Positions 1-10,842 of a stretch of 64,000 nucleotides of DNA are shown here, in pieces (positions within the stretch are counted from its first letter, which is position 1; each line of letters begins with the position of its first letter). Origin of the DNA: Glebionis coronaria (Eukaryota > Streptophyta > Magnoliopsida > Asterales > Asteraceae); contig CM046876.1 of the NCBI GenBank assembly GCA_025667525.1, forward strand, positions 531,070,538-531,134,537, in the 5' to 3' direction. A model generated the notes under the pieces. It was not told where the DNA came from. It made no database searches and was given only the letters and a program-made list of their open reading frames with translations. A program made the position numbers and the translations under genes.

Positions 1-690
1 TAGATTGTTTATGGTTTCTTTATTCAGATGGAATGAGACGTTTGAATAAAGAAATCATGGAGTAAGTTTGACACCATGTACTTTTCTTGGCATTTAATTT
101 GATTATGTTATCGTGTTTTGTGGTGGTATTACTGAGTAGGATGATTTATAATCATCTTGTTGAAATAAACTGGGACGCCTTTTTATTTGAACAAGAAAGT
201 TATAAGTTCCCGAACCATAAATTTATAAATTCTTGTTTACATGGATTGGGACGCCTTTCGATGAAAACAAGAAATTATAAACAAGTGGGCTCAAGAGTGC
301 TTGACTTAGTTTGTGATTATTTTTGTATACGGATGTATTTCTTCAACTCATGTTTCGTTGGTACGAATCGTTCGTTTTGTCATCATTATGGTTATTATTG
401 ATTATCGTCTATGTACGAGTAACCCATTAGTCTTCTCTCAAGTTATGATTTGTCTTTACGGACTATTTATAATGTGTACCGTCTATCGTGAGATTTATAA
501 GCTAATCATTAAGAAACGTTACCCGTTATGAGAATAGACAACTTGTCTAATCGACACTAAGACTTAAGTGTGTACTAGTGGATCAACCGATGGTTAAGTT
601 ATCACCGACAACTCATCGTGAATGAAACGATTTTGAAATTTTTCTTGTTATTATCGATGGCTCATCGAATAAATTTTTTCAAACGTAACG

Positions 691-891
691 ATAATATCTT
701 TCGGATATGAATCCATTTGTGAGCACCCTGTCATATCTTTTGGGTATTGATCCATTTGTGAGAACCCTGTAATATCTTTTGGGTATGAATCCGTTTGTGA
801 GCACCCTGTAATATCTTTTGGGTATGGATCCGTATGTGAGCACCCTGTAATGTCATCTGGGTATGGATCCGTGTGTGAGCACCCTCTGATG
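691..891. repeat. 39-bp tandem repeat, about five copies
   Basis: Four full units of 39 bp (721-759, 760-798, 799-837, 838-876), each starting GAGCACCCTG or GAGAACCCTG and containing GGGTAT and ATCC, with a partial unit on each side. The period is divisible by three, so the minus strand reads as a 13-residue peptide repeat. That is a by-product of the period rather than evidence for a gene. Confidence 0.85.
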
Positions 892-3110
892 ACGAAAATA
901 TTGTTCTATATGCATCTATGCAATCAAGATCATGAACATCCTTTAACTTGAAAACTTTCCTTTGACTAGACTTATCTAAAAATCCTATCAAATATTATTA
1001 TTTATTATGGCTTGGCTACTTAGCAAGCATGATTTAACTTGATTGAACTTATTTGATTTGGCATGGCTTGACTATTTTGCAAGCATGTCATAATGTGATT
1101 ATATGTGCCTAATGATGGCTTTTATATTTGATTTGGATCATAGTTCCTTCGATCGAGTAAAGTATGCTCCGAACGAATTCCGTGTCGATGAATTCGCTTT
1201 TGACGAAATAAGTTTGCATGTTCGAGATCAATGCAATTAGGTGATTTTATATGACTAGTATTATTATCTCGTCTTGATTATTTTGTAACGTTTCGATGGA
1301 CTTATGTGTGATCCATGCGATTTTCTCTTACGGCGTAATTGCTTTTATCAGACCCGTGGACGATGTGTGTTTTAATTTGATCGACGTGGTCATCGATTGT
1401 TTTAAATTGATTGTCGCATTGGAAAATTTCTCAAATGCGCCCAATTCTTTTGTCTCCTCACTTTTCATGAGGAATTTTTCTAACTTATATCGACCGTCGC
1501 AAGTTCGATAAGCTAGTAGTAATGTACCTTGAGGCACTTCCAAAAATTGATGGTTTGTTAATTTTTCTCTTCTAATGGCTTCTCCTTCGAGTTATGTATT
1601 ATTCTTTCCTTATAAGGATTGAAGATACATTCAAGTCGTTTACTTGTACCATTACATATACTCATCGCTTTGTCTTTTTTCATTTCACCTTCGTTAGAAA
1701 CCTAGGCAATGACTTGTCTATTCCTCACGTCTTCCCCATTAAACCAAAGACTATTAAGACGAATTAAGCGCCGGGACGTCGCTTCCTAAAGGGGTAGCTA
1801 ATGTAGTAAATCGAACTTTAAAATCAACATTTAGACCGAGTTCTAATACTATTTCTAATATTCAAACCAATATTTAATAATCGACTTTTATTTATCATGT
1901 TTGTCTCAACGAATAATATTTAATTATTGAATAGCCGACATGGTTAGGGATTTAAAGTATCGAATAAGTGTCATTTATTATTTATAGATAAAGATTATGT
2001 CTGTCATCGACAGTAAATATCCTCGTTATGACATAGAAATATTTTATATTGTCGTCGTCGTTTTATGAGCATTTTTCGTAATTTTCATTAAGCCTTTATG
2101 CGTCATTGGTTTATAGAACGCGTTAACTTTTATTAAATTATATGCTCTCGTTTATTTATCAAAATATCAACGTGATCCAAATGTCAACGTTTTCATTTTA
2201 TATTGAGAGTTTATTTTTCGTGCTTTAGCGTGTATCTTTCAAATCGCGTAACATTTAAAATATCGGGCCTCAATAATACCCGTGTTACTATAATACGAGA
2301 TAATATATCAAAAAGCTCTTTGTTTAGAAAGGGATAACACCAAACGAATGGACCATATACATGCGTGTGTGATTTGGTGATTTAAAGACACATGGTTATG
2401 TGTCATTTCATAGTTAAAAGTTAAGACACGTGTGAAGTTTTACTAAATCACAAGGTCCGTGTTTCATTCTCGTTTGTTTCATCCTTATTCATTATTTTCT
2501 CATTTAACCGAGACAAAGAGAAAACATATCTATTCTTTTTTCTTTCTTTGGTGCCGTAGCACTACCATCACCATAAACACATCACCAACATTTCTATTAG
2601 TTACTTTTACGTCAACATGGAAGGACTAATGTAGTAGTAATGTTCTTGGTCTAAATTTTTATCCACCTATCATCATATTTACTATTTGAAGGACCAAGGG
2701 TTTGAAGTAAGGAGATTTTTCATGTTTTCATATGCTTGGGTAAAAGTATATTGGGTTGAATGGTTTGATGGTGGATTTGATCAAGAGTTGATGATCCTTG
2801 TTGCTATTTTTCATCATTTTTCTTGTAAGGATCATTTGATCACTTTTTTGTAATCTTTTATTTATATATTATTTTTATAAACATATATTTATCATTTCTC
2901 TACTGATATTTAATATGTAATAGTGGATTTAGGGGTCTTGGACATTGTATATGTATTTGTAATAAAGAAATCATGACTAGACTAGCACAAAGTATATAAT
3001 ATTGAAAGGTGATTTGTGATCAGTGGGAAAAACGAGATCATTTGTAACATCAGTAGATAAGGAGTATGAGTTTACTGTATATGTTGATAGATAATAATAT
3101 GGTGATGAAT

Positions 3111-3146
3111 TCTCCGGGTGGCACGTCCCGTGGCGTTTCCCGGAGA
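3111..3146. other. Nested inverted repeat (hairpin)
   Basis: TCTCCGGG (3111-3118) pairs perfectly with CCCGGAGA (3139-3146) across a 20-nt loop, and the loop itself contains CACG/CGTG as a second stem. It lies in the unassigned repeat region and is notably GC-rich for its surroundings. Confidence 0.6.
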
Positions 3147-4049
3147 GTAAGTTACGATCGACTTAGTAAACTAGGTCAAAAACTGACTTGCTAGAAACAT
3201 GGACTGTTTACTAATAAATTTCGTATACCAACATATGAATATGTAAAACTAAAAGTTGTAGATAAAATCATGTATGATTAGAATCAATCGGATAGTTTTC
3301 TACGGATAAACGGTTTAGAAATGGCGGCCAAAACGGTAGAAACGAAGTTGGCTGCGAATGACAGCCAACTCTTCTAAGTGATAGAATGGGTAAATGAGCT
3401 ATAATAAATATAAATTAGGGGAAATTGAACTTATAATAAGTAAACTACATAAGTTAAGAATGAATTTGGTAAAACTAACTCATCTATATTATTTACGATT
3501 TAGGAGAAACGATCTAATCTACGAAGCATGTCAGGAAATTGTAAGAATTGGACTATATTAAATTAACATTTAAACTGACGATTTTTATAAAACCTACATG
3601 ATATGACACACTTGTCGGGAAATCTAGACTCTTTGTATACTGATATTTAGAGAACTTGAGACCCGACCAACTTGAGATATTAAGTCGACGACGTTTGGAG
3701 GCGTTTTAGAACCCGTAATGCATATAAAGTTGATTTGGGCCACAAAAGCCCAACATACACTTATAATGGCTATTAGGTCATTATTGGGCCTGAGATTTGT
3801 AACATATTAAGAGTTTAATAATGAGATTGAAATGGAATAAATTCATAATAACTTGTAATGGGCCACTAATGGGCTTTAATAGGCTTAAAGGTCATAATGA
3901 ATACATGATAGATTGTTATCAAAGTCTTATGAAAAGTTCTATAAAACTTATGCAATGTCCAACTTACTAAAGTGAACTATTTACATTTGTGTTTGATTTA
4001 TGTATAGTCTCGAGCCTAAGACGCGTCTCGTCATTATAGGTCTCGTTCG

Positions 4050-4170
4050 GTCATATGTCGACCGTTGGGCATCTCGTTCTCGATCAATGAGCGATTGATA
4101 TCTCGTGAAGTCGTGCATCGACTATTGGACGTTTGTTCCTTGATCTATGTGTGATAGCTATATCAGGTGA
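4050..4170. repeat. Degenerate ~60-bp tandem duplication
   Basis: Two adjacent diverged copies, 4050-4109 and 4110-4170, each running from a GTC..TCGAC core through TTGATATCT/TAGCTATATC. It probably belongs to the LTR-like sequence that ends at 5097. Confidence 0.45.
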
Positions 4171-5696
4171 GTTCATAGCCTCGCTTTTACTGCTTTATAT
4201 GTGTTTATAAACCCGCGAGGGGGAATACATGCTCTTGGTATAAAATATACGTTGTCTATATATATAGTTTTGAGAGGATACATGTTTATGAATAAACATG
4301 TGAAGTTTGACTATATGCTTTGAACGAATACAAGTTGTTGTAAATGAATACAAGGTGCTTGATTAAATGCTTTTGAAAGATGAACACAAGCGTTGATTGT
4401 ATTGATTGTGAACCGCTATTTGCTAAGTGATGTATTGCCAAAATTTGGAAAGTCCCTATAAACCCATGAACCGTTAACTACCCTTGATGGGTAGGCGCTG
4501 GTACAGACGGATGGATCCATCGGGGATGGCCCCCACCTGGGCAGGTCACACCTGTGGGTTGGAGGCTCAGTCAGGTGTGTTGTATTAGAAGTAAGGGGGT
4601 ATTTGGCAAGATACCTGACTAGGGCATAATTATACTTAAGGCTTCGGTGTCATGGCTTAGTAGAATAGCGTGGACTTTGGGTATTGCATGTGTTGCACTA
4701 TCGACAGTGGATGAGATTCTTGTGTTCAAAAGCTTTATGGTTTATTTCAAACCCCATTATTGTTTATTTAAAAACCTATGAATTCACTCAACCATTGTGT
4801 TGACTGTTTAGCATGTATTCTCAGGTGTATAGGTTATGACCAGCTGGAGCATGGAGCCGCGCGGGATAATGTAAAGGCAAAACAAACAATTTCCATTCGA
4901 TACTTTTGACAAACTTTTATATTTATTAAGGTTTGTATAAACTGTTGGGACCTCTTTTTATTGAACTCTGTTTTCATCGAATGGTTTATTTTATAAAACG
5001 TCTCTTATGAGGTCATTTTCTATGACTGTGTGTGATGTGCTATGAAGTAACGCCCAATGTTGATATTCCGCTGTCTTGTGAAATTGGGGGTGTTACACCT
5101 ATGAACCAAATCCCAAGGCCCCGCCTTGCCAATAACCCCTTGGTACCAAGTCAAAACATAAACAATCAAGAATCAACTAGCAGTTAATCATATAAGTATG
5201 CACACACAAGTCCATTACCAACGCAAAACATTCACAACATAATTTATAAACAACAAAACAGTGTCTCTTCCATCCCATCTGGAAGTCAAAATCATTAAAA
5301 GACATGGGACTATAAAACTCACCTGATTAAGCTACTCCAAAAGTCCTCACATTAGCAAAAAGCTAACAAACCAAAAACACATAATCAAAACATGAACCAA
5401 TCACTAAGATGGCACATCAACCTATGATGGACATCTAACCTCCTCCTATATAAATACCTCATTTAAATTCTCTAGGCATCTCATTACACCCCTCTATAAA
5501 GCTCTTAACTCATTTTACTTCATAACCCGTCCCGTTAACATATTACCCAAAACAGTCCCAGTTTTAGGTCTCCAAACTATAAGTCAAACGCCCACCTAAA
5601 CATACCCATGATCTCTGTAAAGGGAATATTTATGCCCTTACATATGTTAGCTAACACCTCCCATTTGCCCCAACCTTAAAGCTACTGTTAAGGCCC

Positions 5697-5890
<194 letters not shown>

Positions 5891-6579
5891 TTTTGTCTAT
5901 CCAGATTTTACTGATTTTAAACATACAAAAAGTTTGTTATGATTAGGGGGTCTTACCCTAATCCACCATCTTATCCCCAACGCAGATACTTACTATAATA
6001 TATAAACCATCTCTCATGTTCGTTTGAATGTCCCAATGTAACCTTAAGTACCCCAAACAACCCAAAACTTAAAAAGAAAACATGCTGACTTCAAAACTGT
6101 TTTGACCTCCGACTGTTGTAACCTGTTTTTGACCCACTTCTCGACCTCATATATACTTATCGTTTCTTGCATTGGAAAGCCACTTCAATTACCTTTTCAG
6201 GGATACTTGGATCGCAAAATAAGAGTTTGTAGAACTCCCGATATGATCAAAACAATTGACTCAAAATTCTGCCCAGTTTTTAAAAACGGGTTTAATTAAA
6301 TTAACCTCATTAATTACTCATAACTCCACCAATTACAAGCCCTAAACCATCCAATCATTATGAAATCATTAAAATACAGATTTTTATTTAAACCCTAACC
6401 TAAATCCATCATAAGATGATTATATAAACATAAAAAAAACAATTAAATAAAAAAGGGATTTGAAGGTTTACCTTTGATTTATGAAAACCCCCAAATTTTA
6501 TGAAGAACCCTAATCTACTTTAGGTGGCCGTCGGTTTAAAGCTTCCAGGAGAAAAGAATATGTTTTTTTTAACAAGAAC

Positions 6580-6591
6580 TCTTTATATAGG
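6580..6591 (-). promoter_or_regulatory. TATA box in the minus-strand LTR
   Basis: The minus strand reads CCTATATAAAG here, a good plant TATA element for LTR-driven transcription leftwards, with a TAGGGTTC..GGGGGTTTTC leader downstream. Inferred from motif only. Confidence 0.4.
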
Positions 6592-7208
6592 GTATGGGTG
6601 AATCCTAGTTCCAACCCAAAGCCCACTTTCCTTTTTCTTTTTTTTTCTTTCTTTTAATCGGCCTAACCGACCCTTTATTTTTTTTTCTTTTTATTACGTG
6701 TTATTAAGTTACTAATATTACCTTAATTTACCTTAATTTATTTCAGCTCCTAAAACCTCCAAAACCTCAAAACCGTAAAACTAGTCAATTTTTATGCGTT
6801 TACCGTAAAAGACGTAAAATATACAGTTTTAAACAAAATCTTAAATTTTGAAATAAACTTCATGACTAAGTCCTAAATGACTTAAAACCATCCCGAAAAA
6901 TACTCCCGTGACTAAATACCTCATCCGAGACCTTAAAATGCTAAACCGTAAATCGTAAAAATACGATTTTCTATAATACATATACGTATACATAAAACAA
7001 CTAATAACACCATCTCAGTTCATAGTCACTACCATGTGAGCTCATGAACATGAAATCATCACACCTCGTTTCACTCACAAGGTACCCCGTACCGGAAACG
7101 ATATCCAAACCACAATCTATACACACCAATAAGCACATAAACACGTAAAGACACGTAACTAGCACAAAATAAAACTAAGTGACGAACCTCAAAACCACGG
7201 TTGTCACA

Positions 7209-7356
7209 TTTGAAGACCTGAAGCAAACGTTAGTATCTGCACCGATTCTTACTCTCCCATCTGGTACAGGTGGATTTCAAATCTACAGTGATGCATCAGG
7301 GAAGGGACTTGGCTGTGTTCTCATGCAACATGGGAAAGTGATCGCGTACGCTTCAC
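7209..7356 (+). pseudogene. Tekay-type gypsy pol fragment, RT/RNase H boundary
   Basis: The frame encodes the segment linking reverse transcriptase to RNase H of a Ty3/gypsy polyprotein: FEDLKQ, then APILTLP and the IYSDASGKGLGCVLMQ motif that carries the first RNase H aspartate, then VIAYAS. Everything upstream (gag, protease, RT) is missing and replaced by LTR-like sequence ending at 7208. The frame is broken at 7356 by a 3.5-kb LTR element and resumes in phase at 10843, so both pieces are the two halves of one element. Confidence 0.85.
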
Positions 7357-7811
7357 AATCGTTTAGCTCAGGTTGTTTAGACCTTGATCTAGGATATTTA
7401 CACATAACTTATTCACGCAGCGGAATAACAATAAACACGATAAGCTATGTAAAACAAGGTTTATGCACCGAACGTTGTAGACTTCATTAATACTTGATCA
7501 AGGTAAAATAAGCCTACACACTATGATCTATGATAAACTATTAGACTCTCATTGGAGAGTTCTAATTCTATGGCTGTGCCCACAAAACTACAAAACTACG
7601 TACCTAAGCCCTTGTTTATATACTAAAAAGGTTAGGTTTACATTCCCTGGAGATAAGAACATAATAAGATCTTTTAAATAATAAACATTATCTCCTAACA
7701 TATTAAGTATCTTCCAAATCTTCCAGCATATTTGAAGTTTCACCACTTTGACTTGTAGGTCCTTCATGTTTCATTGTTTTGTCTTTATCAACTCAAATAA
7801 TTAGCCCAACA
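7357..7811 (-). repeat. 3' LTR of the non-coding element
   Basis: 455 bp, matching 10388-10842 with few differences, but missing the terminal TGTTG (plus-strand sense) found at 10383-10387. It abuts the interrupted RNase H codon at 7356. Confidence 0.85.
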
Positions 7812-10368
7812 ATCTTCCCCTAGTTGATATTGACAAAACCACATAAGCTCAAAGCTTCCCCTGAAGTTAATATACATGAAGGACTTCCCCTTGACATATG
7901 CAATCCATCAAATGCTCACTAGTTGAAACTCTTCCCCTTTTTGTCTTATCAAATAGGGGTCTGTAGATAAGAAATGAATAATCACTTTCCCTCGAGTGGT
8001 GCATATAGATGATTAAATAAGCTTCCCCTGAAACTTAGATCCATCGTCTCTTGAATCACGAACTATGTAGACTCTAACTATAGATTACGAATGAAGAAAA
8101 ACGAATATAACCTATTTGTTGAAGAAGTGGAATCTCCCAAGCTTGTAACTTATATCTTGCATTATCCATGTGACGTCGAACTTATATTGATTTGGAAAAT
8201 ATAAGCAGACCTCGATCTCTTTGTCAAAATCCTCATCGTTTTGTGAGACACTGAGCACGATAATGTAACTCTTCAAGTGATAGCAAGCTGATAATTTGCT
8301 AGATTTGACAAGTCTTCGTCACCAACATAAACGAACAAGCAAGTTATCTCAAAAGAGAGACTAGAATCTTTTGAGATATGATAAAATACAAACCTGCGAA
8401 AAACAACTCCAACAACAAAGAAGTAATAATCAAACCGCTTCATCGAAACCTCCAATTTGCAATGAAAATCATCTAAGTACAATATCATCCTCTTCTTTTA
8501 TGCAACTGCTGCCTCTGTCGGTGTTCTGCTTCTAATCCAAGTCGGTACTTAACCGCAAGGTTAGCCTTGTCACATAATCAAATAAAACTTTATTGTATCA
8601 AACATAATCTTCAAAAACAAGTCATAAAACTTTAAACAGACAGTTCTGTCCGAGATCCTGAGTCATCCAATATATCTTCTGTATGTATTGTCATATATCA
8701 GACGATGCTTGTTAGCGGCTAAAAACCATATATCGGACAACATGATGTTAGCGTCTAAATTATAACGTGTCAGCGTCTTCTCTGTCAGCGTGTGTTTTAT
8801 TCTTGTCAACGGCTCGGCTCAGCCGCTGACACCATCTGTGACTACATAACGCTCAACAGTGGCTAAAATACAAATCCACTGTACCACTTTTCCTTTCTTC
8901 GCTTTCTTTAACCACATCAATATTCTGGATCACATATAAACAACAAACAATATACGTCCAAAAATATACCTCCATGTTTCCTTTTGTACAGCTGCTTGAA
9001 TTAAATAATGCGCATCTCTTTATCTCCTTGTTTCTTGCTGAATAAATAATCACGTGATCTCTTTTTAGCAGCCAATGAGAAACAAAACCCAATCCTCGTA
9101 CAACCTGTATCAACACTTTCGACCCCACAAGTAAATAATGAAACATTGTCCATTGGTTTGTACCATTGGTCTTCTTTTTCTCACGTTAAACAAAAGATGC
9201 AAAATCACTTTAATGATCTTTGGGGTCACAGCAAGTCATACTTTGAAACCTTCCTAGGACCATATTACTTCTTTTCTCTTTAATCTCTTGTCACGTCACA
9301 ATCAGTTGCTATTATAAACAATAATCCAATGATATATCTAAGCATAAGTTCCTTACGTGAACTGCTATATCTTTTGGGACCACAATGAATAGAACCTCAC
9401 GTGAATTCTTTCATCACAACATATGGTGGATCTATTTTCTTTTCTTTTCTTAATCAAGATGTCACGATCATGAGCTGTGATAACATATTGCAAAGAATAG
9501 TAAAAACAAATATGAAACCTTGGACCAGTTGATTCTTTGCAGCCTAGTACTCCATTGCTTTCTTATAAAACCCACGTGATAATTGATAATGAGAATAGAT
9601 ATCCTTAGTTGTCCTTTTCTACTTTGAACCACGAATCTAATAAAGCTCCCATGTTTAATATCATATTGAGACTATCGACACTTCTTAATCCCACGTGCAT
9701 AACATGTTTGCACTTTTTTTTTCATGCTGCCATAATGTGAACGCATAAGAAACTTTCAGTAAACAACGACGTTTACTTACCTTGAGACCAGCGAACATTC
9801 AATACTTTAAATTGAATAAAAACAATGCATCTTCAATATTTCTTTTTTAAAAACCAATCGTACCACAACAGCATCATTATATTTAGGGTTCACGAATAAA
9901 GGAACCCTACACGATCTTCTTCACAACAACAACACATTGAAACATACCTAGGGTTCATAGTCGAAATCCTAATAACCATCATACGCAGCAGCGTATATAT
10001 CATCACGAACACACAATAACACCTCCTTTCTGTTTTTATAGTCGATCTAGGGTTTAGGGAAAGAAACCCTAGATCTTATTCAATAAAAAAATAAAAACAT
10101 AAAATTCATACAATTCTCTGCAGCCAACTTCGACGATCAATAACTCCTTCATAACTGAGAAGATCGACGATCACTCCAGTGAGATCCTATACACAAGTGT
10201 CGAGAACCTACAACGCGAATTTCACGACGATCCAACGGTTAACGAAGGAGATATCGCAGTTTAAAAATCACTGTGCAGAGAGATCCGAACATAAAATCAT
10301 ATACGGATTTTATGCTTTTTCTCCGTTCTTCGACTCAACACCTTGTTGATCCTAGCATAGAGCCACCC
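7812..10368 (-). other. Internal region of the non-coding LTR element
   Basis: AT-rich, no significant frame on either strand. Features seen: several CACGTG or near-CACGTG words (about 9051, 9355, 9399, 9571, 9694) spread through a degenerate repetitive stretch, an AGCGGCTGA/TCAGCG-rich patch near 8700-8850, and a strong hairpin at 10044-10075. It could be a passenger sequence or a decayed internal domain. I do not recognise it. Confidence 0.6.
10044..10075. other. Perfect 12-bp-stem hairpin with AAACCCTA motif
   Basis: GATCTAGGGTTT at 10044-10055 and its exact complement at 10064-10075 flank an 8-nt loop. It lies in the leader of the non-coding LTR element, downstream of the primer site on the minus strand, a position where genomic RNAs can carry packaging or dimerisation structures. 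Confidence 0.6.
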
Positions 10369-10380
10369 GCTCTGATACCA
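10369..10380 (-). other. Primer binding site, tRNA-iMet type
   Basis: The minus strand reads TGGTATCAGAGC two bases after the 5' LTR ends at 10383, the standard plant initiator-Met tRNA complement. Confidence 0.85.
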
Positions 10381-10382
10381 AT

Positions 10383-10842
10383 TGTTGAATCGTTTAGCTC
10401 AGGTTGTTTAGACCTTGATCTAGGATATTTACACATAACTTATTCACGCAGCGGAATAACAATAAAAACGATAAGCTATGTAAAACAAGGTTTATGCACC
10501 GAACGTTGTAGACTTCATTAATACTTGATCAAGGTAAAATAAGCCTACACACTATGATCTATGATAAACTATTAGACTCTCATTGGAGAGTTCTAATTCT
10601 ATGGTTGTGCCCACAAAACTACAAAACTACGTACCTAAGCCCTTGTTTATATACTACAAAGGTTAGGTTTACATTCCCTGGAGATAAGAACATAATAGGA
10701 TCTTTTAAATAATAAACATTATCTCCTAACATATTAAGTATCTTCCATATCTTCCAGCATATTTGAAGTTTCACCACTTTGACTTGTAGGTCCTTCATGT
10801 TTCATTGTTTTGTCTTTATCAACTCAAATAATTAGCCCAACA
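10383..10842 (-). repeat. 5' LTR of the non-coding element
   Basis: 460 bp with canonical minus-strand ends TG...CA (TGTTGGG / TTCAACA). Followed immediately on the right by the resumed Tekay RNase H frame. Confidence 0.9.

Larger units (their letters stand above)
1..5097 (+). repeat. Unassigned repetitive DNA ending as a gypsy-type LTR
   Basis: No convincing coding region is visible; reading frames are short and interrupted. The last part (about 4440-5097) has the look of a Ty3/gypsy LTR: a G/C-richer stretch near 4490-4620 and an end of the form GGGGGTGTTACA at 5086-5097, the same TGTTACA terminus that closes the two other gypsy LTRs in this window. I cannot find the matching 5' LTR end. 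Short degenerate direct repeats (GGACGCCTTT near 170 and 250; a pair ending GCAAGCATG near 1020 and 1075) suggest LTR or spacer DNA. What lies between 900 and 4000 is unidentified. Confidence 0.4.
7357..10842 (-). mobile_element. Non-coding LTR retrotransposon inside Tekay pol
   Basis: A pair of near-identical direct repeats (7357-7811 and 10383-10842) encloses 2.6 kb without credible coding frames. Orientation is minus: the right LTR is the 5' LTR, because the initiator-Met primer site TGGTATCAGAGC lies just inside it on the minus strand, and a purine tract (CTAGGGGAAGA) lies just inside the left LTR. On the minus strand the LTR starts TGTTGGG and ends TTCAACA. It is 3486 bp in all and lacks gag and pol, so it must have been mobilised by another element. 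It interrupts the host RNase H frame exactly between two bases. The left LTR lacks its last 5 bp and no target duplication remains. Confidence 0.85.

Noticed and set aside
731..991. 86-codon minus-strand frame with 13-residue repeats
   Set aside because: Explained by the 39-bp tandem repeat; no start context or coding signal outside the array.
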